64,000 bases of DNA from Tanypteryx hageni (lineage: Eukaryota; Arthropoda; Insecta; Odonata; Petaluridae). Each line of letters starts with the position of its first letter. Position 1 is the stretch's first letter. The DNA is taken from NCBI GenBank assembly GCA_028673005.1, contig CM054120.1, positions 74,325,533-74,389,532 on the forward strand, written 5' to 3'. The notes beneath the pieces are model-generated. The model made no database searches, was not told where the DNA came from, and saw nothing but the letters and a program-made list of their open reading frames with translations. Below, piece after piece: positions 42,196-54,829 of the stretch. A program made the position numbers and the translations under genes.

Positions 42196-45100
42196 TAATT
42201 ATCCTGTAATTTCATTAGGAAATAGTGATTTTTTAAATGAAAGAGGTATGAGGTTTCCCCTGGCATTCTTTTCATTTACTTATCAAATGGTTGTTGCTAT
42301 CATACTTTGTTGCTGTATAAAATTTGAGTTTATGGTACATTGTGTTGATTATTACTTTTTGGCCTGTTGTCTATGTATGATTTGATGGAATTATTGTGAC
42401 ATGAATTGTCCCATTTACATTCTCTCATAATTCACAAGATACTTAAGATACAAAAATGGTACGACTCTTCTTAAATGACACTTGTGCTGACAATAGGCAG
42501 TCGAATATAACACATTGACAAGGAAAATGCTTACAAATATATTGGAATGAAATTATTCATAATAGATATATTTAAGACATATACTCAATAGAATTGTCTA
42601 CTTGGAGAGATAATAAATGATAGGAAAATAGCACTTGGATGAACAAGGAAATTTGGCCAGCTGGGTTGCAGTTCTTTGCCGGTCTCTCTAGCCCTCTGCC
42701 AGTCTCTCTTTCTCTCTATAATGTCTCAGCTTCGACTCGTGACTGCTTGCTCACCTTCACGGTATTGCTCTCCAGCATTGCTAGCTTGGAAATCCCCTCG
42801 TTCGATTTTTTTCGAGAAGAGGGCATACATCTCGTGGAAGTCACTTTCTTAATTAACACAATTGTAGTATTCTCTTTTGGGCTAATTTCTGTTGCCTATA
42901 AAGGTAGAAACCCAGCAAGTCATGCAATGCAGTCATACTTGCATTGCAGTCGTACAAATGTTGCTGTCATTTATGCGGGGTTTGTAGGGGATCATTAGAG
43001 CAATGGCGGAATCGGAAAGGCCTTCCTGTTTTCCTGAGGAATGAAGATAGGACGAAATTTGGTAGGAGTGGTGGTCTGTGGGGTTGGAAGTAAGGTGATG
43101 GTAAAAGGTTTCGTCAGAAAGTTGGCGCTCGGCTTCCTCGTTATATTTGGCGCGATCCATCACAACCGTGGTGGTGCCCTTGTCGGCAGGGAGGATGATG
43201 ATATGGTCAAGATGTTTGAGTGTAGAATTACATTATATATAACATATATAATGTGACATGCAAAGCAATTTTGTATTCAAATGGCACAATGCAACATTCA
43301 TTGAAAAAGTTTCTTTATTCTTGCATTATAGTTAGTTTTCCAAATATAAAATTCAATGTTTATCTTGTGAATGAATTATAAAATGATTAACAAAATATGC
43401 TTTAACTTCTTACATCTTTCTACAGATTTCACATCCAAAAGACTTTTTTGTATGAATTCTCAAATGGACTATAGTACTTTTTTGAGGCAATCCTATAAAG
43501 ACTTCAAAATATATCATTGAATGCACAACAGATCACCCTTTTGAGTGAAACTCATTACTTGCTAATCAAATTGAAAATGCCTTTCTCCATTGTTCTTACA
43601 TGATAGACTAGAGCACACATTTGAGTGAAATCCTTGCCATATTTCTCACATTGAAAAATTCTTTCTCTGGTATGTCCTCAAATGACAAATTAGAGTAATT
43701 TTTAGAATGCAACTCTTCCAACACTTCTTATATTGAAAAGGCCCTCCTGAAGCATATGCCCTCAAGTTATATACTAGATGACTCTTACGATTGTATCCTT
43801 CACCACAATATTGACATTTCAAACTCTCTCATGAGAATGTATATTGGAAAGCCTTAAAAGAGCACCCTTTTGAGTGCAAATTTTCCCACATTTCTCACAT
43901 TTAAAATGCCAGTTAGCCAGCTCTCTGTGCTTATCACTACATCTGCCTCAGTTTTCGCTGATAAATTCTGAAATTCTGCTGTATTATTCCTGATACTACG
44001 GCAGTTTATATTTAACATTGTTAATGAGTCACATACGGGCCGCTTCTGAATTTTTCCTGTGTCATGGATGGTGCGACTTCTAAGAGCGGCGTTATCATTG
44101 CTATTGTTAGCGCAGAGTTTCTTGAGTCCTAACGTCGGCCTAGGTATTGACCTACCATCCGAGTTAATAAAGTTATTCGGATGCAGTTATTTGATGACTC
44201 CGAAATTGACCTACGCACTGGCCTACTCTCTAATCTAAAAAAGCTCTACAATTCTCCTAGATTCTACCACCTACTTTCTGGGCTGCCACGGCAGTATAGT
44301 GAATTCCGGATCGGTTCCGGGGCACCCTACATGATTCGAGAACCCACCCGAGTTCCACGAAATCTACTCTCATGCTCTCGCAAAACTTCCTGTCTCCGAT
44401 TCAAGCCGATCACTCGGCTCCAAACCGTCGAACCCCGGCACAGCACAGATCACCGAAGGAATCCAATATCTCCTCAGAACCCCGAACTTCTGCGTCATTG
44501 GTGCCTACATACGCCACTATCCGCAGCTTGGAGCATCCCGTGCCACTTGCAGGTACCCGAACCGCCTTCATCACCTGTGGCACTGTTTCGCCTGGAATAC
44601 ACCAAGAAAATACCCGCTATCTCCCTCCCGACGGGCCCTTTCCCTCAACGGTGCCACTATACGCCGGACGTTCGACCTACCTATCGCTAAGATTCCTCCC
44701 TCCCAACCCGACCTCCGCTAGGTGCGTCATTCCTCGAGTCAGTGGGAGTGGATGCGGCCACAGAATTCGTCGTGCCATCCTTAGATAGCGCTTCGAATCT
44801 GTTTTTGACGGGGATTGAGTCAGTTTCCGCCCTCCCGTATCCCAGCCATGGCCGTCCCGCGAACTTTGGTAGCCACCTTTAGCCCGTCGGGCTCGGAAGA
44901 TGAAGCCACCCTTTCCGGGTTAGTGTCGCCTACGTCTCCAACTTCGACGACACAGCAAGCCTTCGCTCTCGAGCTAGCTCGAGGTACTACCTTGGTACGG
45001 CAAGGCGACTCGGAGGTCCCCGCATCTTCAGCCCCCTTCGGATCAGCATCCAACTCCCTAACCTTAGAGAGGAGCTTCGCTACAATCCTCTCGAGTTCTG

Positions 45101-46197
45101 TGATCTGCGATCTTAGATGATATAGAACATGAACTGTACCTTCTTATTCTCCTCTTCTTTCTTTGCTGCCATTTCTGTGCACTGTTGTTTTTCGATGTTC
45201 GACAGTCTCTCTCTCTCTTCCTCTTTCGGAAGCTCCTTGAACTAGGCATTGGCACCTCAGACAATGATGAACTGTCTACTCTAGTTAGGTCTGTCACATC
45301 GCAAGCCTTCTTATTCTCCATGAATCTTCATGAGATAATGAAGTCTCTCCCAATCTGGTTTTAACGGATTTATTATTTATTTATGTAATAGCATGGGGAT
45401 AGTTTCATATTATTTTATTTTGTCTCATCTAAAAATTTGTATGATGTCTTCATAATTCCTTTACTATTGTCATCAAACAGAGGGAGTTTTATGCATCGAT
45501 TCAACATTGACGCAATTTATGCAATATGTATTTTTGTAGACTTTTTCATAAATATGATATAGCACAAAATTAATGGGTAGTTAGTTCTTGGAGAGTTTTA
45601 GAAAAAATTGTTTTTCTCAAAAATGGTTGCGTAGAATTTGATTAAAATCAACCCAATTGTTGAGCCTGATGTCACAAATAATACTGCGTAAGCCATATTT
45701 CTCGAAAATTACCATATGGCGTCCAGTGACATCAATTTCCGCTAAGCTACCTTACCTAAGCCCTATGACAACTCCTCCTTCGCGATCCACTCTAAACCTT
45801 ACTACAGTCTAACGGCATAGCCGAATTACAGTAGTCTGGGGCCATGGGCTACCCACCTCTTATAACTTACAGTCTCCTTCAATTTTTGCCGAACATAATC
45901 GCCGATTATTCGGACAGAAATGGAATGTGACAGGATTTGGGATTGAAACAAGACCAATTCTAGTTATTACCATTTAATTCTAAAATATGATTAGTTTCTG
46001 CGTTACATATTTTTAGAATTGTTTTTTTCTTGCCTTCGCTGAATCAAAATCTACTATGATGTCTTCATAATTCCTTTTCTATTGTCATCAAACAGAGGGA
46101 GTTTTAGGCGTCGATTCAACATTGACGCACGAACATCGTTCTTCACTCTCGCCATCTTCGAAAACGCTCTTTCTGCGCTGCAATTGGTAACTTGTAA
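41882..46197 (+). repeat. Array 2, unit V1
   Basis: Only unit whose mariner part is attached to the rest of mariner. Elements: mariner part 41882-42195, Penelope-like 42933-43228, zinc fingers 43410-43908, LINE 43903-45321, 73-bp repeats near 45443 and 46056, hAT C-terminus 46023-46197. Markers: GGTCTCTC, GGCGCGATCCATC (private), CTACATACGCC, CTCCAACTTCG. Private changes also near 45349 (CTCTCCCAATC) and 46003 (GCGTTACAT). Confidence 0.94.
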
Positions 46198-49100
46198 CTT
46201 GCAGGGGATCGGTCTGTTCGATGTTGACCGCTGTTCCCTTTGTAATTATCAGCAACTGAGTTGGTTTTGACGAATTTGTTGTAAACGTGATAAATGGCCA
46301 ATCTTGAGTGTGAATCGCAGTTGTTGCGAACCATCATGTGTGACTGAAAGACCTCCATCCATGCAGCAACCTTTCTTCTTTCCTCTGAAGTCAATCTCAT
46401 TGCCATTTCGTTACTGCTATGGAAAGAAAAATAATTCTCATAAGCCAGATCTCACACCTTGTGATTTCTGGCTGTGTTATATAAGTATTAACATTTCTTT
46501 GAAGAACAATGTAATTATCCTGTAATTTCATTAAGAAATAGTGATTTTTTAAATGAAAGAGGTATGAGATTTCCCCTGGCATTCTCTTCCTTTACTTATC
46601 ATATGGTTGTTGCTATCATACTTTGTTGCTGTATATAATTTGAGTTTATGGTACATTGTGTTGATTATTACTTTTTGGCCTGCTGTCTATGTATGATTTG
46701 ATGGAATTATTGTGACATGAATTGTCCCATTTACATTCTCTCATAATTCACAAGATACTTAAGATACAAAAATGGTACGACTCTTCTTAAATGACACTTG
46801 TGCTGACAATAGGCAGTCGAATATAACACATTGACAAGGAAAATGCTTACAAATATATTGGAATGAAATTATTCATAATAGATATATTTAAGACATATAC
46901 TCAATAGAATTGTCTACTTGGAGAGATAATAAATGATAGGAAAATAGCACTTGGATGAACAAGGAAATTTGGCCAGCTGGGTTGCAGTTCTTTGCCGGTC
47001 TCTCTAGCCCTCTGCCAGTCTCTCTTTCTCTCTATAATGTCTCAGCTTCGACTCGTGACTGCTTGCTCACCTTCATGGTATTGCTCTCCAGCATTGCTAG
47101 CTTGGAAATCCCCTCGTTCGATTTTTTTCGAGAAGAGGGCATACATCTCGTGGAAGTCACTTTCTTAATTAACACAATTGTAGTATTCTCTTTTGGGCTA
47201 ATTTCTGTTGCCTATAAAGGTAGAAACCCAGCATGTCATGCAATGCAGTCATACTTGCATTGCAGTCGTACAAATGTTGCTGTCATTTATGCGGGGTTTG
47301 TAGGGGATCATTAGAGCAATGGCGGAATCGGAAAGGCCTTCCTGTTTTCCTGAGGAATGAAGATAGGACGAAATTTGGTAGGAGTGGTGGTCTGTGGGGT
47401 TGGAAGTAAGGTGATGGTAAAAGGTTTCGTCAGAAAGTTGGCGCTCGGCTTCCTCGTTATATTTGGCACGATCTATCACAACCGTGGTGGTGTCCTTGGC
47501 GGCAGGGAGGATGATGATATGGTCAAGATGTTTGAGTGTAGAATTACATTATATATAACATATATAATGTGACATGCAAAGCAATTTTGTATTCAAATGG
47601 CACAATGCAACATTCATTGAAAAAGTTTCTTTATTCTTGCATTATAGTTAGTTTTCCAAATATAAAATTCAATGTTTATCTTGTGAATGAATTATAAAAT
47701 GATTAACAAAATATGCTTTAACTTCTTACATCTTTCTACAGATTTCACATCCAAAAGACTTTTTAGTATGAATTCTCAAATGGACTATAGTACTTTTTTG
47801 AGGCAATCCTATAAAGACTTCAAAATATATCATTGAATGCACAACAGATCACCCTTTTGAGTGAAACTCATTACTTGCTAATCAAATTGAAAATGCCTTT
47901 CTCCATTGTTCTTACATGATAGACTAGAGCACACATTTGAGTGAAATCCTTGCCATATTTCTCACATTGAAAAATTCTTTCTCTGGTATGTCCTCAAATG
48001 ACAAATTAGAGTAATTTTTAGAATGCAACTCTTCCAACACTTCTTATATTGAAAAGGCCCTCCTGAAGCATGTGCCCTCAAGTTATATACTAGATGACTC
48101 TTACGATTGTATCCTTCACCACAATATTGACATTACAAACTCTCTCATGAGAATGTATATTGGAAAGCCTTAAAAGAGCACCCTTTTGAGTGCAAATTTT
48201 CCCACATTTCTCACATTTAAAATGCCAGTTAGCCAGCTCTCTGTGCTTATCACTACATCTGCCTCAGTTTTCGCTGATAAATTCTGAAATTCTGCTGTAT
48301 TATTCCTGATACTACGGCAGTTTATATTTAACATTGTTAATGAGTCACATACGGGCCGCTTCTGAATTTTTCCTGTGTCATGGATGGTGCGACTTCTAAG
48401 AGCGGCGTTATCATTGCTATTGTTAGCGCAGAGTTTCTTGAGTCCTAACGTCGGCCTAGGTATTGACCTACCATCCGAGTTAATAAAGTTATTCGGATGC
48501 AGTTATTTGATGACTCCGAAATTGACCTACGCACTGGCCTACTCTCTAATCTAAAAAAGCTCTACAATTCTCCTAGATTCTACCACCTACTTTCTGGGCT
48601 GCCACGGCAGTATAGTGAATTCCGGATCGGTTCCGGGGCACCCTACATGATTCGAGAACCCACCCGAGTTCCACGAAATCTACTCTCATGCTCTCGCAAA
48701 ACTTCCTGTCTCCGATTCAAGCCGATCACTCGGCTCCAAACCGTCGAACCCCGGCACAGCACAGATCACCGAAGGAATCCAATATCTCCTCAGAACCCCG
48801 AACTTCTGCGTCATTGGTGCCTACATACGCCACTATCCGCAGCTTGGAGCATCCCGTGCCACTTGCAGGTACCCGAACCGCCTTCATCACCTGTGGCACT
48901 GTTTCGCCTGGAATACACCAAGAAAATACCCGCTATCTCCCTCCCGACGGGCCCTTTCCCTCAACGGTGCCACTATACGCCGGACGTTCGACCTACCTAT
49001 CGCTAAGATTCCTCCCTCCCAACCCGACCTCCGCTAGGTGCGTCATTCCTCGAGTCAGTGGGAGTGGATGCGGCCACAGAATTCGTCGTGCCATCCTTAG

Positions 49101-50513
49101 ATAGCGCTTCGAATCTGTTTTTGACGGGGATTGAGTCAGTTTCCGCCCTCCCGTATCCCAGCCATGGCCGTCCCGCGAACTTTGGTAGCCACCTTTAGCC
49201 CGTCGGGCTCGGAAGATGAAGCCACCCTTTCCGGGTTAGTGTCGCCTACGTCTCCAACTTCGACGACACAGCAAGCCTTCGCTCTCGAGCTAGCTCGAGG
49301 TACTACCTTGGTACGGCAAGGCGACTCGGAGGTCCCCGCATCTTCAGCCCCCTTCGGATCAGCATCCAACTCCCTAACCTTAGAGAGGAGCTTCGCTACA
49401 ATCCTCTCGAGTTCTGTGATCTGCGATCTTAGATGATATAGAACATGAACTGTACCTTCTTATTCTCCTCTTCTTTCTTTGCTGCCATTTCTGTGCACTG
49501 TTGTTTTTCGATGTTCGACAGTCTCTCTCTCTCTTCCTCTTTCGGAAGCTCCTTGAACTAGGCATTGGCACCTCAGACAATGATGAACTGTCTACTCTAG
49601 TTAGGTCTGTCACATCGCAAGCCTTCTTATTCTCCATGAATCTTCATGAGATAATGAAGTCTCTCTCAATCTGGTTTTAATGAATTTATTATTTATTTAT
49701 GTAATAGCATGGGGATAGTTTCATATTATTTTATTTTGTCTCATCTAAAAATTTGTATGATGTCTTCATAATTCCTTTACTATTGTCATCAAACAGAGGG
49801 AGTTTTATGCATCGATTCAACATTGACGCAATTTATGCAATATGTATTTTTGTAGACTTTTTCATAAATATGATATAGCACAAAATTAATGGGTAGTTAG
49901 TTCTTGGAGAGTTTTAGAAAAAATTGTTTTTCTCAAAAATGGTTGCGTAGAATTTGATTAAAATCAACCCAATTGTTGAGCCTGATGTCACAAATAATAC
50001 TGCGTAAGCCATATTTCTCGAAAATTACCATATGGCGTCCAGTGACATCAATTTCCGCTAAGCTACCTTACCTAAGCCCTATGACAACTCCTCCTTCGCG
50101 ATCCACTCTAAACCTTACTACAGTCTAACGGCATAGCCGAATTACAGTAGTCTGGGGCCATGGGCTACCCACCTCTTATAACTTACAGTCTCCTTCAATT
50201 TTTGCCGAACATAATCGCCGATTATTCGGACAGAAATGGAATGTGACAGGATTTGGGATTGAAACAAGACCAATTCTAGTTATTACCATTTAATTCTAAA
50301 ATATGATTAGTTTCTGCGATACATATTTTTAGAATTGTTTTTTTCTTGCCTTCGCTGAATCAAAATCTACTATGATGTCTTCATAATTCCTTTTCTATTG
50401 TCATCAAACAGAGGGAGTTTTAGGCGTCGATTCAACATTGACGCACGAACATCGTTCTTCACTCTCGCCATCTTCGAAAACGCTCTTTCTGCGCTGCAAT
50501 TGGTAACTTGTAA
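46198..50513 (+). repeat. Array 2, unit V2
   Basis: Left-half markers CGATCTATCAC and GTCCTTGGCGG are shared with V3. Right half (CTACATACGCC, CTCCAACTTCG) is shared with V1. Elements: Penelope-like 47249-47544, zinc fingers 47726-48224, LINE 48219-49637, hAT C-terminus 50339-50513. Confidence 0.94.
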
Positions 50514-53500
50514 CTTGCAGGGGATCGGTCTGTTCGATGTTGACCGCTGTTCCCTTTGTAATTATCAGCAACTGAGTTGGTTTTGACGAATTTGTTGTAA
50601 ACGTGATAAATGGCCAATCTTGAGTGTGAATCGCAGTTGTTGCGAACCATCATGTGTGACTGAAAGACCTCCATCCATGCAGCAACCTTTCTTCTTTCCT
50701 CTGAAGTCAATCTCATTGCCATTTCGTTACTGCTATGGAAAGAAAAATAATTCTCATAAGCCAGATCTCACACCTTGTGATTTCTGGCTGTGTTATATAA
50801 GTATTAACATTTCTTTGAAGAACAATGTAATTATCCTGTAATTTCATTAAGAAATAGTGATTTTTTAAATGAAAGAGGTATGAGATTTCCCCTGGCATTC
50901 TCTTCCTTTACTTATCATATGGTTGTTGCTATCATACTTTGTTGCTGTATATAATTTGAGTTTATGGTACATTGTGTTGATTATTACTTTTTGGCCTGCT
51001 GTCTATGTATGATTTGATGGAATTATTGTGACATGAATTGTCCCATTTACATTCTCTCATAATTCACAAGATACTTAAGATACAAAAATGGTACGACTCT
51101 TCTTAAATGACACTTGTGCTGACAATAGGCAGTCGAATATAACACATTGACAAGGAAAATGCTTACAAATATATTGGAATGAAATTATTCATAATAGATA
51201 TATTTAAGACATATACTCAATAGAATTGTCTACTTGGAGAGATAATAAATGATAGGAAAATAGCACTTGGATGAACAAGGAAATTTGGCCAGCTGGGTTG
51301 CAGTTCTTTGCCGGTCTCTCTAGCCCTCTGCCAGTCTCTCTTTCTCTCTATAATGTCTCAGCTTCGACTCGTGACTGCTTGCTCACCTTCATGGTATTGC
51401 TCTCCAGCATTGCTAGCTTGGAAATCCCCTCGTTCGATTTTTTTCGAGAAGAGGGCATACATCTCGTGGAAGTCACTTTCTTAATTAACACAATTGTAGT
51501 ATTCTCTTTTGGGCTAATTTCTGTTGCCTATAAAGGTAGAAACCCAGCATGTCATGCAATGCAGTCATACTTGCATTGCAGTCGTACAAATGTTGCTGTC
51601 ATTTATGCGGGGTTTGTAGGGGATCATTAGAGCAATGGCGGAATCGGAAAGGCCTTCCTGTTTTCCTGAGGAATGAAGATAGGACGAAATTTGGTAGGAG
51701 TGGTGGTCTGTGGGGTTGGAAGTAAGGTGATGGTAAAAGGTTTCGTCAGAAAGTTGGCGCTCGGCTTCCTCGTTATATTTGGCACGATCTATCACAACCG
51801 TGGTGGTGTCCTTGGCGGCAGGGAGGATGATGATATGGTCAAGATGTTTGAGTGTAGAATTACATTATATATAACATATATAATGTGACATGCAAAGCAA
51901 TTTTGTATTCAAATGGCACAATGCAACATTCATTGAAAAAGTTTCTTTATTCTTGCATTATAGTTAGTTTTCCAAATATAAAATTCAATGTTTATCTTGT
52001 GAATGAATTATAAAATGATTAACAAAATATGCTTTAACTTCTTACATCTTTCTACAGATTTCACATCCAAAAGACTTTTTAGTATGAATTCTCAAATGGA
52101 CTATAGTACTTTTTTGAGGCAATCCTATAAAGACTTCAAAATATATCATTGAATGCACAACAGATCACCCTTTTGAGTGAAACTCATTACTTGCTAATCA
52201 AATTGAAAATGCCTTTCTCCATTGTTCTTACATGATAGACTAGAGCACACATTTGAGTGAAATCCTTGCCATATTTCTCACATTGAAAAATTCTTTCTCT
52301 GGTATGTCCTCAAATGACAAATTAGAGTAATTTTTAGAATGCAACTCTTCCAACACTTCTTATATTGAAAAGGCCCTCCTGAAGCATGTGCCCTCAAGTT
52401 ATATACTAGATGACTCTTACGATTGTATCCTTCACCACAATATTGACATTACAAACTCTCTCATGAGAATGTATATTGGAAAGCCTTAAAAGAGCACCCT
52501 TTTGAGTGCAAATTTTCCCACATTTCTCACATTTAAAATGCCAGTTAGCCAGCTCTCTGTGCTTATCACTACATCTGCCTCAGTTTTCGCTGATAAATTC
52601 TGAAATTCTGCTGTATTATTCCTGATACTACGGCAGTTTATATTTAACATTGTTAATGAGTCACATACGGGCCGCTTCTGAATTTTTCCTGTGTCATGGA
52701 TGGTGCGACTTCTAAGAGCGGCGTTATCATTGCTATTGTTAGCGCAGAGTTTCTTGAGTCCTAACGTCGGCCTAGGTATTGACCTACCATCCGAGTTAAT
52801 AAAGTTATTCGGATGCAGTTATTTGATGACTCCGAAATTGACCTACGCACTGGCCTACTCTCTAATCTAAAAAAGCTCTACAATTCTCCTAGATTCTACC
52901 ACCTACTTTCTGGGCTGCCACGGCAGTATAGTGAATTCCGGATCGGTTCCGGGGCACCCTACATGATTCGAGAACCCACCCGAGTTCCACGAAATCTACT
53001 CTCATGCTCTCGCAAAACTTCCTGTCTCCGATTCAAGCCGATCACTCGGCTCCAAACCGTCGAACCCCGGCACAGCACAGATCACCGAAGGAATCCAATA
53101 TCTCCTCAGAACCCCGAACTTCTGCGTCATTGGTGCCTACAGACGCCACTATCCGCAGCTTGGAGCATCCCGTGCCACTTGCAGGTACCCGAACCGCCTT
53201 CATCACCTGTGGCACTGTTTCGCCTGGAATACACCAAGAAAATACCCGCTATCTCCCTCCCGACGGGCCCTTTCCCTCAACGGTGCCACTATACGCCGGA
53301 CGTTCGACCTACCTATCGCTAAGATTCCTCCCTCCCAACCCGACCTCCGCTAGGTGCGTCATTCCTCGAGTCAGTGGGAGTGGATGCGGCCACAGAATTC
53401 GTCGTGCCATCCTTAGATAGCGCTTCGAATCTGTTTTTGACGGGGATTGAGTCAGTTTCCGCCCTCCCGTATCCCAGCCATGGCCGTCCCGCGAACTTTG

Positions 53501-54829
53501 GTAGCCACCTTTAGCCCGTCGGGCTCGGAAGATGAAGCCACCCTTTCCGGGTTAGTGTCGCCTACGTCTCCATCTTCGACGACACAGCAAGCCTTCGCTC
53601 TCGAGCTAGCTCGAGGTACTACCTTGGTACGGCAAGGCGACTCGAAGGTCCCCGCATCTTCAGCCCCCTTCGGATCAGCATCCAACTCCCTAACCTTAGA
53701 GAGGAGCTTCGCTACAATCCTCTCGAGTTCTGTGATCTGCGATCTTAGATGATATAGAACATGAACTGTACCTTCTTATTCTCCTCTTCTTTCTTTGCTG
53801 CCATTTCTGTGCACTGTTGTTTTTCGATGTTCGACAGTCTCTCTCTCTCTTCCTCTTTCGGAAGCTCCTTGAACTAGGCATTGGCACCTCAGACAATGAT
53901 GAACTGTCTACTCTAGTTAGGTCTGTCACATCGCAAGCCTTCTTATTCTCCATGAATCTTCATGAGATAATGAAGTCTCTCTCAATCTGGTTTTAATGAA
54001 TTTATTATTTATTTATGTAATAGCATGGGGATAGTTTCATATTATTTTATTTTGTCTCATCTAAAAATTTGTATGATGTCTTCATAATTCCTTTACTATT
54101 GTCATCAAACAGAGGGAGTTTTATGCATCGATTCAACATTGACGCAATTTATGCAATATGTATTTTTGTAGACTTTTTCATAAATATGATATAGCACAAA
54201 ATTAATGGGTAGTTAGTTCTTGGAGAGTTTTAGAAAAAATTGTTTTTCTCAAAAATGGTTGCGTAGAATTTGATTAAAATCAACCCAATTGTTGAGCCTG
54301 ATGTCACAAATAATACTGCGTAAGCCATATTTCTCGAAAATTACCATATGGCGTCCAGTGACATCAATTTCCGCTAAGCTACCTTACCTAAGCCCTATGA
54401 CAACTCCTCCTTCGCGATCCACTCTAAACCTTACTACAGTCTAACGGCATAGCCGAATTACAGTAGTCTGGGGCCATGGGCTACCCACCTCTTATAACTT
54501 ACAGTCTCCTTCAATTTTTGCCGAACATAATCGCCGATTATTCGGACAGAAATGGAATGTGACAGGATTTGGGATTGAAACAAGACCAATTCTAGTTATT
54601 ACCATTTAATTCTAAGATATGATTAGTTTCTGCGATACATATTTTTAGAATTGTTTTTTTCTTGCCTTCGCTGAATCAAAATCTACTATGATGTCTTCAT
54701 AATTCCTTTTCTATTGTCATCAAACAGAGGGAGTTTTAGGCGTCGATTCAACATTGACGCACGAACATCGTTCTTCACTCTCGCCATCTTCGAAAACGCT
54801 CTTTCTGCGCTGCAATTGGTAACTTGTAA
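50514..54829 (+). repeat. Array 2, unit V3 (V2-like left, V4-like right)
   Basis: Left half carries GTCCTTGGCGG like V2. Right half carries CTACAGACGCC, CTCCATCTTCG and the rare GACTCGAAGG like V4, so marker sharing switches inside the unit between about 51850 and 53140. Elements: Penelope-like 51565-51860, LINE 52535-53953, hAT C-terminus 54655-54829. Confidence 0.94.
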
